NCBI GenBank assembly: GCA_949987705.1
Contig: OX465281.1
Span: 258,202,542-258,266,541, forward strand
Direction of reading: 5' to 3'
Origin: Thereva unica
Taxonomy: Eukaryota; Arthropoda; Insecta; Diptera; Therevidae
DNA length: 64,000 nt
Of this stretch, positions 1 through 9,849 are shown piece after piece. Position 1 is the first letter of the stretch, and every line of letters starts with the position of its first letter. The notes beneath the pieces are model-generated. The model did no database searches, was not told the origin of the DNA, and worked only from the letters and a program-made list of their open reading frames with translations. The position numbers and the translations under genes are program-made.

Positions 1-690
1 GCACATTTGCCCTTCGGTAGCTCCTCATTTACAATATGCTGGATTCGGCTGTATTCGACATATAAGCATACGAAAGTACAAGGAATACCCACATCAACCC
101 GAGTAATTGCCGATCATGTTTCTCCGCTTCAATAAATACAGCATCCTATAAAAACCTGAGATCCTTCTGGCATCCTCAAGAATACTGTTTAAAATAATAA
201 TTAAAATGCTAGTATAACTTGTTTGGTTCTTTTGTTATGGCTTAAGTGCGCCTTGATTGACGAATAAATAAATAAATAAATAGTTTAACTTTTGAAAACG
301 CTTACAAATCTTCATAATATAAAAAATTCATTAATTTGAAAATTAGGAAAGATAAATTTTATAGCAAATTTAAAACAAGTTTATATTTTGAATTAATAAT
401 AAAACTAAATATTTCTTGGTCGTGTGGTTAATGTTAGCTTTTTACAGGTTATTTGCATACATGTGTTTTTTCCTTTAGTTAACATTTATGAATTTACTAA
501 CATAATATAGTTTTTATGCTAAAGCTTAAATTACGTTCAATTTTAAGTTCAGTTTTAAAAATAGATCCACATCATGCATGAACGTTTTATATCACACATA
601 CGCATTTTTCAAATGCTATAGTAACAGCTGATCGGTTATATTTTTGGTAAAACTGAAAATTTAATTATTTAAGATTAGATTAATATTTTT
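1..690. other. AT-rich non-coding sequence, partly a duplicated SDR intron
   Basis: No gene is supported before the broken SDR exon at 698. A short AAATA-type run lies near 260-285. From about 340 the sequence resembles parts of the first intron of SDR gene 1. A block at 345-440 (containing TTTTATAGCAAATT and AACAAGTTT) matches 19350-19440. A block at 571-625 (TGCATGAACGTTTTATATCA onward) matches 26183-26235. This looks like intron left over from a tandem duplication. Confidence 0.55.
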
Positions 691-697
691 TTTATAG

Positions 698-940
698 AAT
701 AACCGTTAATGGTGCGAAAATAAAACTTGAATAGACGGGAAAGACGTAATAATTACAAGATGCAATTCAGGAATTGCAAAAGAAACCGCTCTAGAATTGG
801 CCAGAAGAAGAGAGGTAAGATTTGCATTAGCCACCTTCACCGAGAAGCTGCTGAAGCAGCAAGAAAAGAAATTATTGCTAAACCGAATATGTATATTTTA
901 ATGTGTTTAAAATAATTCGCGAACTCAGATGTATTATCTG
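698..940 (+). pseudogene. Broken exon 2 of a retinol dehydrogenase-like SDR gene
   Basis: This segment is closely related to exon 2 of SDR gene 1 (26291-26557). An acceptor-like TTTATAG ends at 697. Read in shifting frames it gives the start ITVNG, then T-G-K, a damaged cofactor site reading [18 protein letters not shown], and later EAAEAARKEIIAK. Damage is clear. An in-frame stop follows KLE, the glycine-rich motif has lost its first and last glycines (TGxxxGIG reads TRxxxGIA), the frame shifts around 812, and the stretch between GTGTTTAA and AATTCGCGAA (about 910-925) lacks most of the end of the exon. No exons 3 or 4 follow. Together with the matching intron sequence upstream, this is the relic of a third tandem SDR copy. 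It is very unlikely to be translated as an enzyme. Confidence 0.8.
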
Positions 941-974
941 TAATTTTATTGCGCTACAAAATCGTAGAAGTTGT

Positions 975-1075
975 AAATAAGATCCAACACTCAAGTATGA
1001 ATCGCGAGTAAGGCAGTTATCGGAAATTTCCAAAATAAAAATAATCTTCATACGTGAACTTTAAACTTCAACAAT
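975..1075 (+). repeat. Duplicate of the region upstream of SDR gene 2
   Basis: The block with GGCAGTTATCGGAAATTTCC and AATAAAAATAATCTTCAT resembles 31905-31990 (GGCAGGTGTCGGAAATTTCT, then AATAAAAGTAATTTTCAT), which lies about 230-310 bp before the start codon of SDR gene 2. It may be the relic promoter region of another SDR copy. No first exon could be recognised after it. Confidence 0.45.
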
Positions 1076-1099
1076 ACAAAGCCAGGAGATCGCCTTCAA

Positions 1100-2190
1100 A
1101 ATTCTTTCATTTATTTTTTATTTAAGCAATTCGGTTCAGCGAAGTGAATATGAATGAATATAAATCTGCTGCTTTATTACAACTCGTCTTTTCATTATGT
1201 TTAGTTAAATTCGAATTTTATAAAATTAAATTAGAGCCTTAAAGTTGAGCCAAATTTCACATAAGAGCTTTAATTGGAAAGTGGTATTAGGCAGTGGAGT
1301 AAGCGAGACGAAATATCAAATAATTTTACTTTCTCGAACAACGGGACATTAATAAACAATAAAATGTTAAGTATGTGCTAAATTTCACACAGCAAAAATG
1401 AAAAACAGTGCAACCTAGCGGGAAAAGTGGAAGTAGCTTCAAGAATCAAATTGGAAGTGCTTCCTGGTCGCGACAAATAAGTCATTTTCAAACTTTGTTG
1501 GTAAATTTTCTGGATGGAGAGATTCTCTGAATATTGTAAAATATTTTTTTTTAATTTCTATTTAGAGTAAGAGAAGTAGATAGCAATTAATTGTGGTGAT
1601 ATGGATTAATACAGTAATTGTGATTTATTAATTGTGATTTTGATTAGTCCAGTGAAATAACGTGGTTTCGGTTATCAAAAACCGTTTTGATAAAAGTACT
1701 TATTATCTTAAAAAAGTCCTTTTTTCGAAGCCTTCCTTATCTTATGTAAAAAAATGTTGAATTTGTAAATCCTTATTACTCAGAGAAACTTTCTTCCCTG
1801 CATCCAAAGATGCAAAAATAAAAGTTTTGCTGCTTGTAAAACTTAAAACTTCAAAAAAGCTTCCCAGGAAACTAATTAGAAGAGAATCGAACAAACTGCT
1901 TCTTCCTAATGACATGCAATGCTAAAAAAGATATTGATGGGGATACAGAAGGGAAACACTTCCAAGCAACCTAAACTTAACTTCTTTATACATCAGCGAA
2001 TGCTTTTATTTTCTACTGGGAAGAAACTGCCAGTACCCAGTTTCTCAACTCAACTGTTATAATTTGATTTATTTTAAGAAAAAATGTTTTTCTCTCATAC
2101 CTTTCTTAGTACAGTAGATTACTACACAGTTCTATTTCTTTTTTAGCATATCACGTCTACAGTTCGGAACACTTATTTAGTGCTACTCAA
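1100..2190. other. AT-rich intergenic sequence, nothing recognised
   Basis: I see no coding potential, RNA gene or clear repeat here. Confidence 0.5.
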
Positions 2191-2191
2191 T

Positions 2192-2486
2192 GGTGCAAGT
2201 TACACTATCATTCATTTCGTTTATTACCCCCATACACAAAACCGGTTTTTTAGGCAAAGGGTCGCAGGGAAGTACAATTCATGCGTCATATGACTCCTCA
2301 CTTTTGAGCCAGAAAATTTGCCAGACTCACCCTCTATTACACTAACACAAATAAAACATCGGACCCGGGGACTTTTGCTTTACACAAAAAAGAGGTAGAA
2401 AAATGAATGCTTAGTGTAATACCCGCATCATACACAAACCGTTTTGATGTGAGTATCGAGTGATGGATAGTGTAACTTGCACCTAT
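2192..2486. mobile_element. MITE, about 295 bp, with GGTGCAAGTTACACTATC termini
   Basis: The left end GGTGCAAGTTACACTATC is matched by its exact reverse complement at the right end (GATAGTGTAACTTGCACC). Similarity continues inward with mismatches. The interior contains ACCGGTTTTTTAGGCAAAGG and CGCAGGGAAGT, which recur in a second, interrupted copy at 19890-21122. No coding capacity and no clear target-site duplication. The superfamily cannot be assigned from this sequence. Confidence 0.7.
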
Positions 2487-2884
2487 TAGAAGCATTTTTA
2501 AAGCAGTCGAAAAGGTAGAAGAAAGCTTTTTAATAATTTATAGTGCCTATGGATATGTGAAAAATACCTGGTATCAAAAAGCTTTGTATCTTTCTTTAGT
2601 TTTAAATAGATCTATTTAAGGGGACTCTTCACTGAAATGGCTAAAATCTGAACCGCAAGACCGATTTAGATGAAATTTTGTGTCCGAATAGTTGTTATCG
2701 AGTAAAAAACAAAAGCACAAACAAATGTTGAAAAAAAAAATTTTAAGCAACATTTTTGTTAATAAACATCCGAGAAAAGGGGTATTTTCCGCTAGCTCCT
2801 TGCACGCGAATTTTGAATCGATTTTATTTTTGTTAGTGCCAAAATGTTCAGTAATCCTTACTAATATTATAAATGCGAAAGTAA

Positions 2885-2885
2885 C

Positions 2886-2950
<65 letters not shown>

Positions 2951-2951
2951 T
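2885..2951. repeat. GTCT microsatellite, left copy
   Basis: About 16 tandem GTCT units lie just inside the 5' end of the left Helitron. The matching tract in the right copy is about two units shorter, which accounts for the 8-bp length difference between the two elements. Confidence 0.9.
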
Positions 2952-3119
2952 ACGCTTTCACGCCTAAACCACTAAACCGATTTTGATGAAATTTGCAACA
3001 GACATAGTTTAGACCTTGGAGACGGACATAGGCTACTTTTTATGGCGAACAAAAGGGTTGAAGGGGGTGAAATGGGGTTCAATAAGTTGCAAGGGGATTT
3101 TTTTCTATTGTATAAAAAG

Positions 3120-6100
3120 TAACTGACTGACAGACAACGCACAACTTAAACCGCTAGAGCTAAAGGGCTGAAATTTTGACTGTGCATCCCTATAATGACG
3201 TGGACATCCACTAAAAAGCGATTTTTCGAAATTCATCCCCTAAGGGGGTGAAATGGGGTTTATCCAAACCGCTGGAGCTATAGGGCTGAAATTTTGACAG
3301 TGCATCCCTATAATGGCGTGGACATTCACTAAGAAGCGATTTTTCGAAATTCATCCCCTAAGGGGGTGAAATGGGGTTTACCCAAACCGCTGGAGCTATA
3401 CGGCTGAAATTTTGACAGTGCATCCCTATAATGGCGTGGACATCCACTATAAAGCAATTTTTCGAAATTCATCCCTTAAGGGGGTGAAATAGGGTTTAAC
3501 CAAACCGCTGGAGCTATAGAATTGAAATTTTAACAGTGCATCCCTATAATGACGTGGACATCCACTAAAGAGCGATTTTTCGAAATTCATCCCCTAAGGG
3601 GGTGAAATGGGGTCTATCCAAACCGTTGGAGCTATAGGGCTGAAATTTTGACAGTGCATCCCTATAATGGCGTGGACATCCACTAAGAAGCGATTTTTCG
3701 AAATTCATCCCCTAAGCGGGTTTACCCAAACCGCTGGAGCTATAGGGCTGAAATTTTGACAGTGCATCCCTATAATGACGTTTACATCCACTAAAAAGCG
3801 ATTTTTCGAAATTCATCCCCTAAGGGGGTGAAATGGGGTTTATCCAAACCGTTGGAGCTATAGGGCTGAAATTTTGACAGTGCATCCCTATAATGGCGTG
3901 GACATCCACTAAAAAGCGATTTTTCGAAATTCATCCCCTAAGGGGGTGAAATGGGGTTTACCCAAACCGCTGGAGCTATAGGGCTGAAATTTTGACAGTG
4001 CATCCCTATAATGACGTTTACATCCACTAAAAAGCGATTTTTCGAAATTCATCCCCTAAGGGGGTGAAATGGGGTTTATCCAAACCGTTGGAGCTATAGG
4101 GCTGAAATTTTGACAGTGCATCCCTATAATGGCGTGGACATCCACTAAAAAGCGATTTTTCGAAATTCATCCCCTAAGGGGGTGAAATGGGGTTTACCCA
4201 AACCGCTGGAGCTATAGGGCTGAAATTTTGACAGTGCATCCCTATAATGACGTTTACATCCACTAAAAAGCGATTTTTCGAAATTCATCCCCTAAGGGGG
4301 TGAAATGGGGTTTATCCAAACCGTTGGAGCTATAGGGCTGAAATTTTGACAGTGCATCCCTATAGTGGCGTGGACATCCACTAAGAAGCGATTTTTCGAA
4401 ATTCATCCCCTAAGCGGGTTTACCCAAACCGCTGGAGCTATAGGGCTGAAATTTTGACAGTGCATCCCTATAATGACGTTTACATCCACTAAAAAGCGAT
4501 TTTTCGAAATTCATCCCCTAAGGGGGTGAAATGGGGTTTATCCAAACCGTTGGAGCTATAGGGCTGAAATTTTGACAGTGCATCCCTATAATGGCGTGGA
4601 CATCCACTAAGAAGCGATTTTTCGAAATTCATCCCCTAAGGGGGTGAAATGGGGTTTATCCAAACCGTTGGAGCTATAGGGCTGAAATTTTGACAGTTCA
4701 TCCCTATAATGGCGTGGACATCCACTAAGAAGCGATTTTTCGAAATTCATCCCCTAAGGGGGTGAAATGGGGTTTACCCAAACCGCTGGAGCTATAGGGC
4801 TGAAATTTTGACAGTGCATCCCTATAATGACGTTTACATCCACTAAAAAGCGATTTTTCGAAATTCATCCCCTAAGGGGGTGAAATGGGGTTTATCCAAA
4901 CCGTTGGAGCTATAGGGCTGAAATTTTGACAGTGCATCCCTATAATGACGTTTACATCCACTAAAAAGCGATTTTTCGAAATTCATCCCCTAAGGGGGTG
5001 AAATGGGGTTTACCCAAACCGTTGGAGCTATAGGGCTGAAATTTTGACAGTGCATCCCTATAATGGCGTGGACATCCACTAAAAAGCGATTTTTCGAAAT
5101 TCATCCCCTAAGGGGGTGAAATGGGGTTTACCCAAACCGCTGGAGCTATAGGGCTGAAATTTTGACAGTGCATCCCTATAATGACGTTTACATCCACTAA
5201 AAAGCGATTTTTCGAAATTCATCCCCTAAGGGGGTGAAATGGGGTTTATCCAAACCGTTGGAGCTATAGGGCTGAAATTTTGACAGTGCATCCCTATAGT
5301 GGCGTGGACATCCACTAAGAAGCGATTTTTCGAAATTCATCCCCTAAGGGGGTGAAATGGGGTTTATCCAAACCGTTGGAGCTATAGGGCTGAAATTTTG
5401 ACAGTGCATCCCTATAATGGCGTGGACATCCACTAAAAAGCGATTTTTCGAAATTCATCCCCTAAGGGGGTGAAATGGGGTTTACCCAAACCGCTGGAGC
5501 TATAGGGCTGAAATTTTGACAGTGCATCCCTATAATGACGTTTACATCCACTAAAAAGCGATTTTTCGAAATTCATCCCCTAAGGGGGTGAAATGGGGTT
5601 TATCCAAACCGTTGGAGCTATAGGGCTGAAATTTTGACAGTGCATCCCTATAGTGGCGTGGACATCCACTAAGAAGCGATTTTTCGAAATTCATCCCCTA
5701 AGCGGGTTTACCCAAACCGCTGGAGCTATAGGGCTGAAATTTTGACAGTGCATCCCTATAATGACGTTTACATCCACTAAAAAGCGATTTTTCGAAATTC
5801 ATCCCCTAAGGGGGTGAAATGGGGTTTATCCAAACCGTTGGAGCTATAGGGCTGAAATTTTGACAGTGCATCCCTATAATGGCGTGGACATCCACTAAGA
5901 AGCGATTTTTCGAAATTCTTCCCCTAAGCGGGTTTACCCAAACCGCTGGAGCTATAGGGCTGAAAGTTTGACAGTGCATCCCTATAATGACGTTTACATC
6001 CACTAAAAAGCGATTTTTCGAAATTCATCCCCTAAGGGGGTGAAATGGGGTTTACCCAAACCGCTGGAGCTATAGGGCTGAAATTTTGACAGTGCATCCC

Positions 6101-7975
6101 TATAATGACGTTTACATCCACTAAAAAGCGATTTTTCGAAATTCATCCCCTAAGGGGGTGAAATAGGGTTTAACCAAACCGCTGGAGCTATAGAATTGAA
6201 ATTTTAACAGTGCATCCCTATAATGACGTGGACATCCACTAAAGAGCGATTTTTCGAAATTCATCCCCTAAGGGGGAGAAATGGGGTCTATCCAAACCGT
6301 TGGAGCTATAGGGCTGAAATTTTGACAGTGCATCCCTATAATGGCGTGGACATCCACTAAGAAGCGATTTTTCGAAATTCATCCCCTAAGGGGGTGAAAT
6401 GGGGTTTACCCAAACCGCTGGAGCTATACGGCTGGAATTTTGACAGTGCATCCCTATAATGGCGTGGACATCCACTATAAAGCAATTTTTCGAAATTCAT
6501 CCCTTAAGGGGGTGAAATAGGGTTTAACCAAACCGCTAGAGCTATAGAATTGAAATTTTAACAGTGCATCCCTATAATGACGTGGACATCCACTAAAGAG
6601 CGATTTTTCGAAATTCATCCCCTAAGGGGGTGAAATGGGGTCTATCCAAACCGTTGGAGCTATAGGGCTGAAATTTTGACAGTGCATCCCTATAATGGCG
6701 TGGACATCCACTAAGAAGCGATTTTTCGAAATTCATCCCCTAAGCGGGTTTACCCAAACCGCTGGAGCTATAGGGCTGAAAGTTTGACAGTGCATCCCTA
6801 TAATGACGTTTACATCCACTAAAAAGCGATTTTTCGAAATTCATCCCCTAAGGGGGTGAAATGGGGTTTATCCAAACCGTTGGAGCTATAGGGCTGAAAT
6901 TTTGACAGTGCATCCCTATAATGGCGTGGACATCCACTAAGAAGCGATTTTTCGAAATTCATCCCCTAAGGGGGTGAAATGGGGTTTATCCAAACCGTTG
7001 GAGCTATACGGCTGAAATTTTGACAGTGCATCTCTATAATGGCGTGGACATCCACTATAAAGCAATTTTTCGAAATTCATCCCTTAAGGGGGTGAAATAG
7101 GGTTTATCCAAACCGCTGGAGCTATAGAATTGAAATTTTAACAGTGCATCCCTATAATGACGTGGACATCCACTAAAGAGCGATTTATCGAAATTCATCC
7201 CCTAAGGGTGTGAAATGGGGTTTATACAAACCCCTAAAGCTATACGGCTGAAATTTTGACAGTGCATCCCTATAATGACGTTTACATCCACTAAAGAGCG
7301 ATTTTTCGAAATTCATCCCCTAAGGGTGTGAAATGGGGTTTTTACAAACCGCTAAAGCTATAGGGCTGAAATTTGGACAGTGCATCTCTATAATGGAGTG
7401 GACATCCACTATAAAGCGATTTTTCGAAATTCATCCCCTAAGGGGGTGAAATGGGGTTTATCCAAACCGCTGGAGCTATAGGGCTGAAATTTTGACAGTG
7501 CATCCCCTTAATGACGTGGACATCCACTAAGAAGCGATTTTTCGAAATTTATCCCCTAATGGGGTGAAATGGGATTAACCCACACCGCTGAAGCTGGAGG
7601 GCTCTAATTTTGACCGTGCATCACTACAATGACGTGGGCATCCACTTAGGGACGATTGAAATTTATCCCCTAAGGGGGTTAAATGGGGTTAAGCCAAACC
7701 GCTGGAGCTAAACGGCTGAAATTTTGACAGTGCATCGTGGACATTTACTAAGAAGCGATTTTTCGAAATTCATCCCCTAAAGGGGTAAAATTTGGTTTAC
7801 CAAACTACTGGAACTACAGGGTTGAAATTTGGACAGTGCATCCCTATAATGACATGGACATCCACTAAGAGGCGGGTACTCGAAATTCATCCCCTAAGGG
7901 GATGAAATGGGGTTAACCCAAACCTCTGAAGCTGAAGGGCTGAAATTTTGACAGTGCATCCCTATAATCACGTAG
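3120..7975 (+). repeat. Tandem array of a 118-bp repeat, left copy
   Basis: The unit contains, in order, CCAAACCG, GGAGCTATAGGGCTGAAATT, GACAGTGCATCCCTATAATG, ACATCCACTAA, GCGATTTTTCGAAATTCATC and CCCTAAGGGGGTGAAATGGG. It repeats every 118 bp, about 40 times. Two main unit types alternate through much of the array: one with ATGGCGTGGACATCC and one with ATGACGTTTACATCC. A shorter type of about 105 bp lacks 13 bp (CCCTAAGCGGGTTTACCC). Units at both edges are more diverged than those in the middle. Short open frames inside are by-products of the repeat. Confidence 0.95.
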
Positions 7976-8320
7976 AAATGAATGACTCGGAATTCACTTT
8001 ATTTAATATTCATTTGTGATTGCTTCATAATTTCTTACATCCACGTAAATAGGCGAACAAACTTAACGAACGTTCGTCAAACCCTAAAATGTCACTTTTC
8101 TTGATGACATATACATGCCAATCTACTTTAAAACTTGCAGATTTGTTGAGGAGAGGTGATATTCACAGTAATTTGTTTACCATATTTATTAAAAAAATGC
8201 ACTATAACCCTTTTTAGGGATAATAACAGCTGACTTTTTTGTTGGTTTTTTTTAAGGAAAACATTGCACATAATAAACAGTTTTTAAAGGCGTTGCAAGG
8301 CACGCGGGTTTTATGCTAGT

Positions 8321-9495
8321 TAATAATAAACAAAACTGTCAGACAGAATTTTGATATCTTTTTTGTTTATTAACAATCCACAAATATGTCTGGCGATGTC
8401 GAAAAACAGCCGAAAATCACGATTTTTTCGGTTTTTTATTACATTTTTGTTTATAACTTTATGAATTTTTAAAATTTCAAAATTCTGTCTGACAGATTTA
8501 TTCAGTTAAAAATTTCGAACATTTTCCACTTTATAAAATTAAAATCGGTTGAAAATTGTGGAACGAGGAGCTCGGAGAAGTTAAAAAAATGAAAAAAAAA
8601 GTTTTTGAAATAATCACGTTCAAAGTTTGACGATGACGCACAAAAGAGCTACGCATGTAGCCGAAGCCAAAGTCTTTGTTTCTTTTTGGATGGCAATTTG
8701 TCGAATAAATGAAGAAAATAAAGAACTAATAAAATGTTAAACGTATATTAATTGTTATTAACAACTAATTTACTTTTTACAATCACTAGTAAGAAAATAG
8801 TTGAAAGAAACGAGCTCGTCTGTCGACGCGCGACGCTCGGAGTAATATCTCCGCCCGTGCGCGCTATTGAAAAAATACGAAAAAAACTATGTTATAAACA
8901 TTTTTTTTTAAATGTGAAAATGCTACATAATTCAGAAAAGTCTACTCTATCAGAATATGCAATAAAAAAAAATTCGTCAAAAAATCGATTTTCAACCAAA
9001 TATCGGTGGAGTCCCCTTAAATATTTACGTATTATGCATCCTTTAATATCACGCTAAATTAATATATGAAAAAGCTTTCGCGCTTTCTAGACGCCATTTA
9101 ATCTTCCAGATGGTTTCGTTCGATCTCATCGATCCGCGGACCCGATCGCAATTGCTCCTTTTGAGACACATATAGCGTCATCGATTTGGCAGCTCTAGCT
9201 TCGAGTGCGAGAACATTTCATCTGGAGCTGAGCAAAAGTAGCTCGCTCCAGAACAAATTCGCTGTAACATAGAATTGCTCTGATTCAATTTCGCTTGCTC
9301 TTCGATTGAATTTTGCTCCCTTCAAGATTTGTTTTGATTAACATATACACATTTTTGTGTTCTGATTATTAATTCTCAGAAAAATTTACAATTTTGCTTT
9401 AATTTCTTTGGTATTTGAAATAACTGTACATATCCCGCGTCAACATCTAATGAATATTCTAAAGATTTTTCGACCATTAATAATTTTATTGTATT
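8321..9495. other. Spacer between the two Helitrons
   Basis: This is the only non-mirrored part of the inverted structure. It holds the right remainder of the TTTAAGGGGACTC element (8321-9021), about 150 bp of plain sequence, and the left part of a second TIR element (from 9173). No convincing gene; an open frame at 8752-9057 is low-complexity. Confidence 0.6.
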
Positions 9496-9849
9496 ACTAG
9501 CATAAAACCCGCGTGCCTTGCAACGCCTTTAAAAACTGTTTATTATGTGCAATGTTTTCCTTAAAAAAAACCAACAAAAAAGTCAGCTGTTATTATCCCT
9601 AAAAAGGGTTATAGTGCATTTTTTTAATAAATATGGTAAACAAATTACTGTGAATATCACCTCTCCTCAACAAATCTGCAAGTTTTAAAGTAGATTGGCA
9701 TGTATATGTCATCAAGAAAAGTGACATTTTAGGGTTTGACGAACGTTCGTTAAGTTTGTTCGCCTATTTACGTGGATGTAAGAAATTATGAAGCAATCAC
9801 AAATGAATATTAAATAAAGTGAATTCCGAGTCATTCATTTCTACGTGAT

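Larger units (their letters stand above)
2855..8319 (+). mobile_element. Non-autonomous Helitron with a large satellite array (left copy)
   Basis: The element begins with TC (TCCTTACTAATATTATAA) directly after a host A. It ends with CTAG (8316-8319) directly before a host T. This is the classic Helitron signature: TC at the 5' end, CTRR at the 3' end, insertion between A and T, no target duplication. Ten bases before the CTAG lies a short GC-rich hairpin-capable segment (GCGT...ACGC), as expected near a Helitron 3' end. The 5' part holds a GTCT microsatellite (about 2885-2950), then a leader, then about 40 tandem 118-bp repeats (about 3120-7975), then a unique tail. No Rep/helicase gene is present, so it depends on an autonomous relative. 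It is a near-exact inverted copy of 9497-14953. Confidence 0.85.
2615..9021. mobile_element. Short TIR element split by the left Helitron
   Basis: The ends are TTTAAGGGGACTC (2615-2627) and its reverse complement GAGTCCCCTTAAA (9009-9021), flanked on both sides by TA. Removing the inserted Helitron (2855-8319) leaves about 0.94 kb of AT-rich element with no clear protein. The interior on the right side (8321-9000) has poly-A-rich stretches and repeated CTGTCAGACAGAATTTTG-like sequence. A TA duplication fits a Tc1/mariner-like or similar DNA transposon, but the superfamily is an inference. Confidence 0.6.

Noticed and set aside
2692..2967. 91-codon frame ending in SVCL repeats
   Set aside because: The tail is the GTCT microsatellite translated; the rest is A-rich transposon DNA.
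5806..6003. 65-codon open frame repeated identically at 11813-12010
   Set aside because: It lies wholly in the 118-bp repeat and its mirror copy. Its sequence is just the repeat read twice, with no sign of a gene.
3120..7975. CRISPR-like array
   Set aside because: Repeats are contiguous 118-bp units without unique spacers, inside a eukaryotic Helitron. No cas genes are present.
8752..9057. 101-codon frame in the Helitron spacer
   Set aside because: Lys- and Asn-rich by composition and spans the end of a TIR element. No motif.
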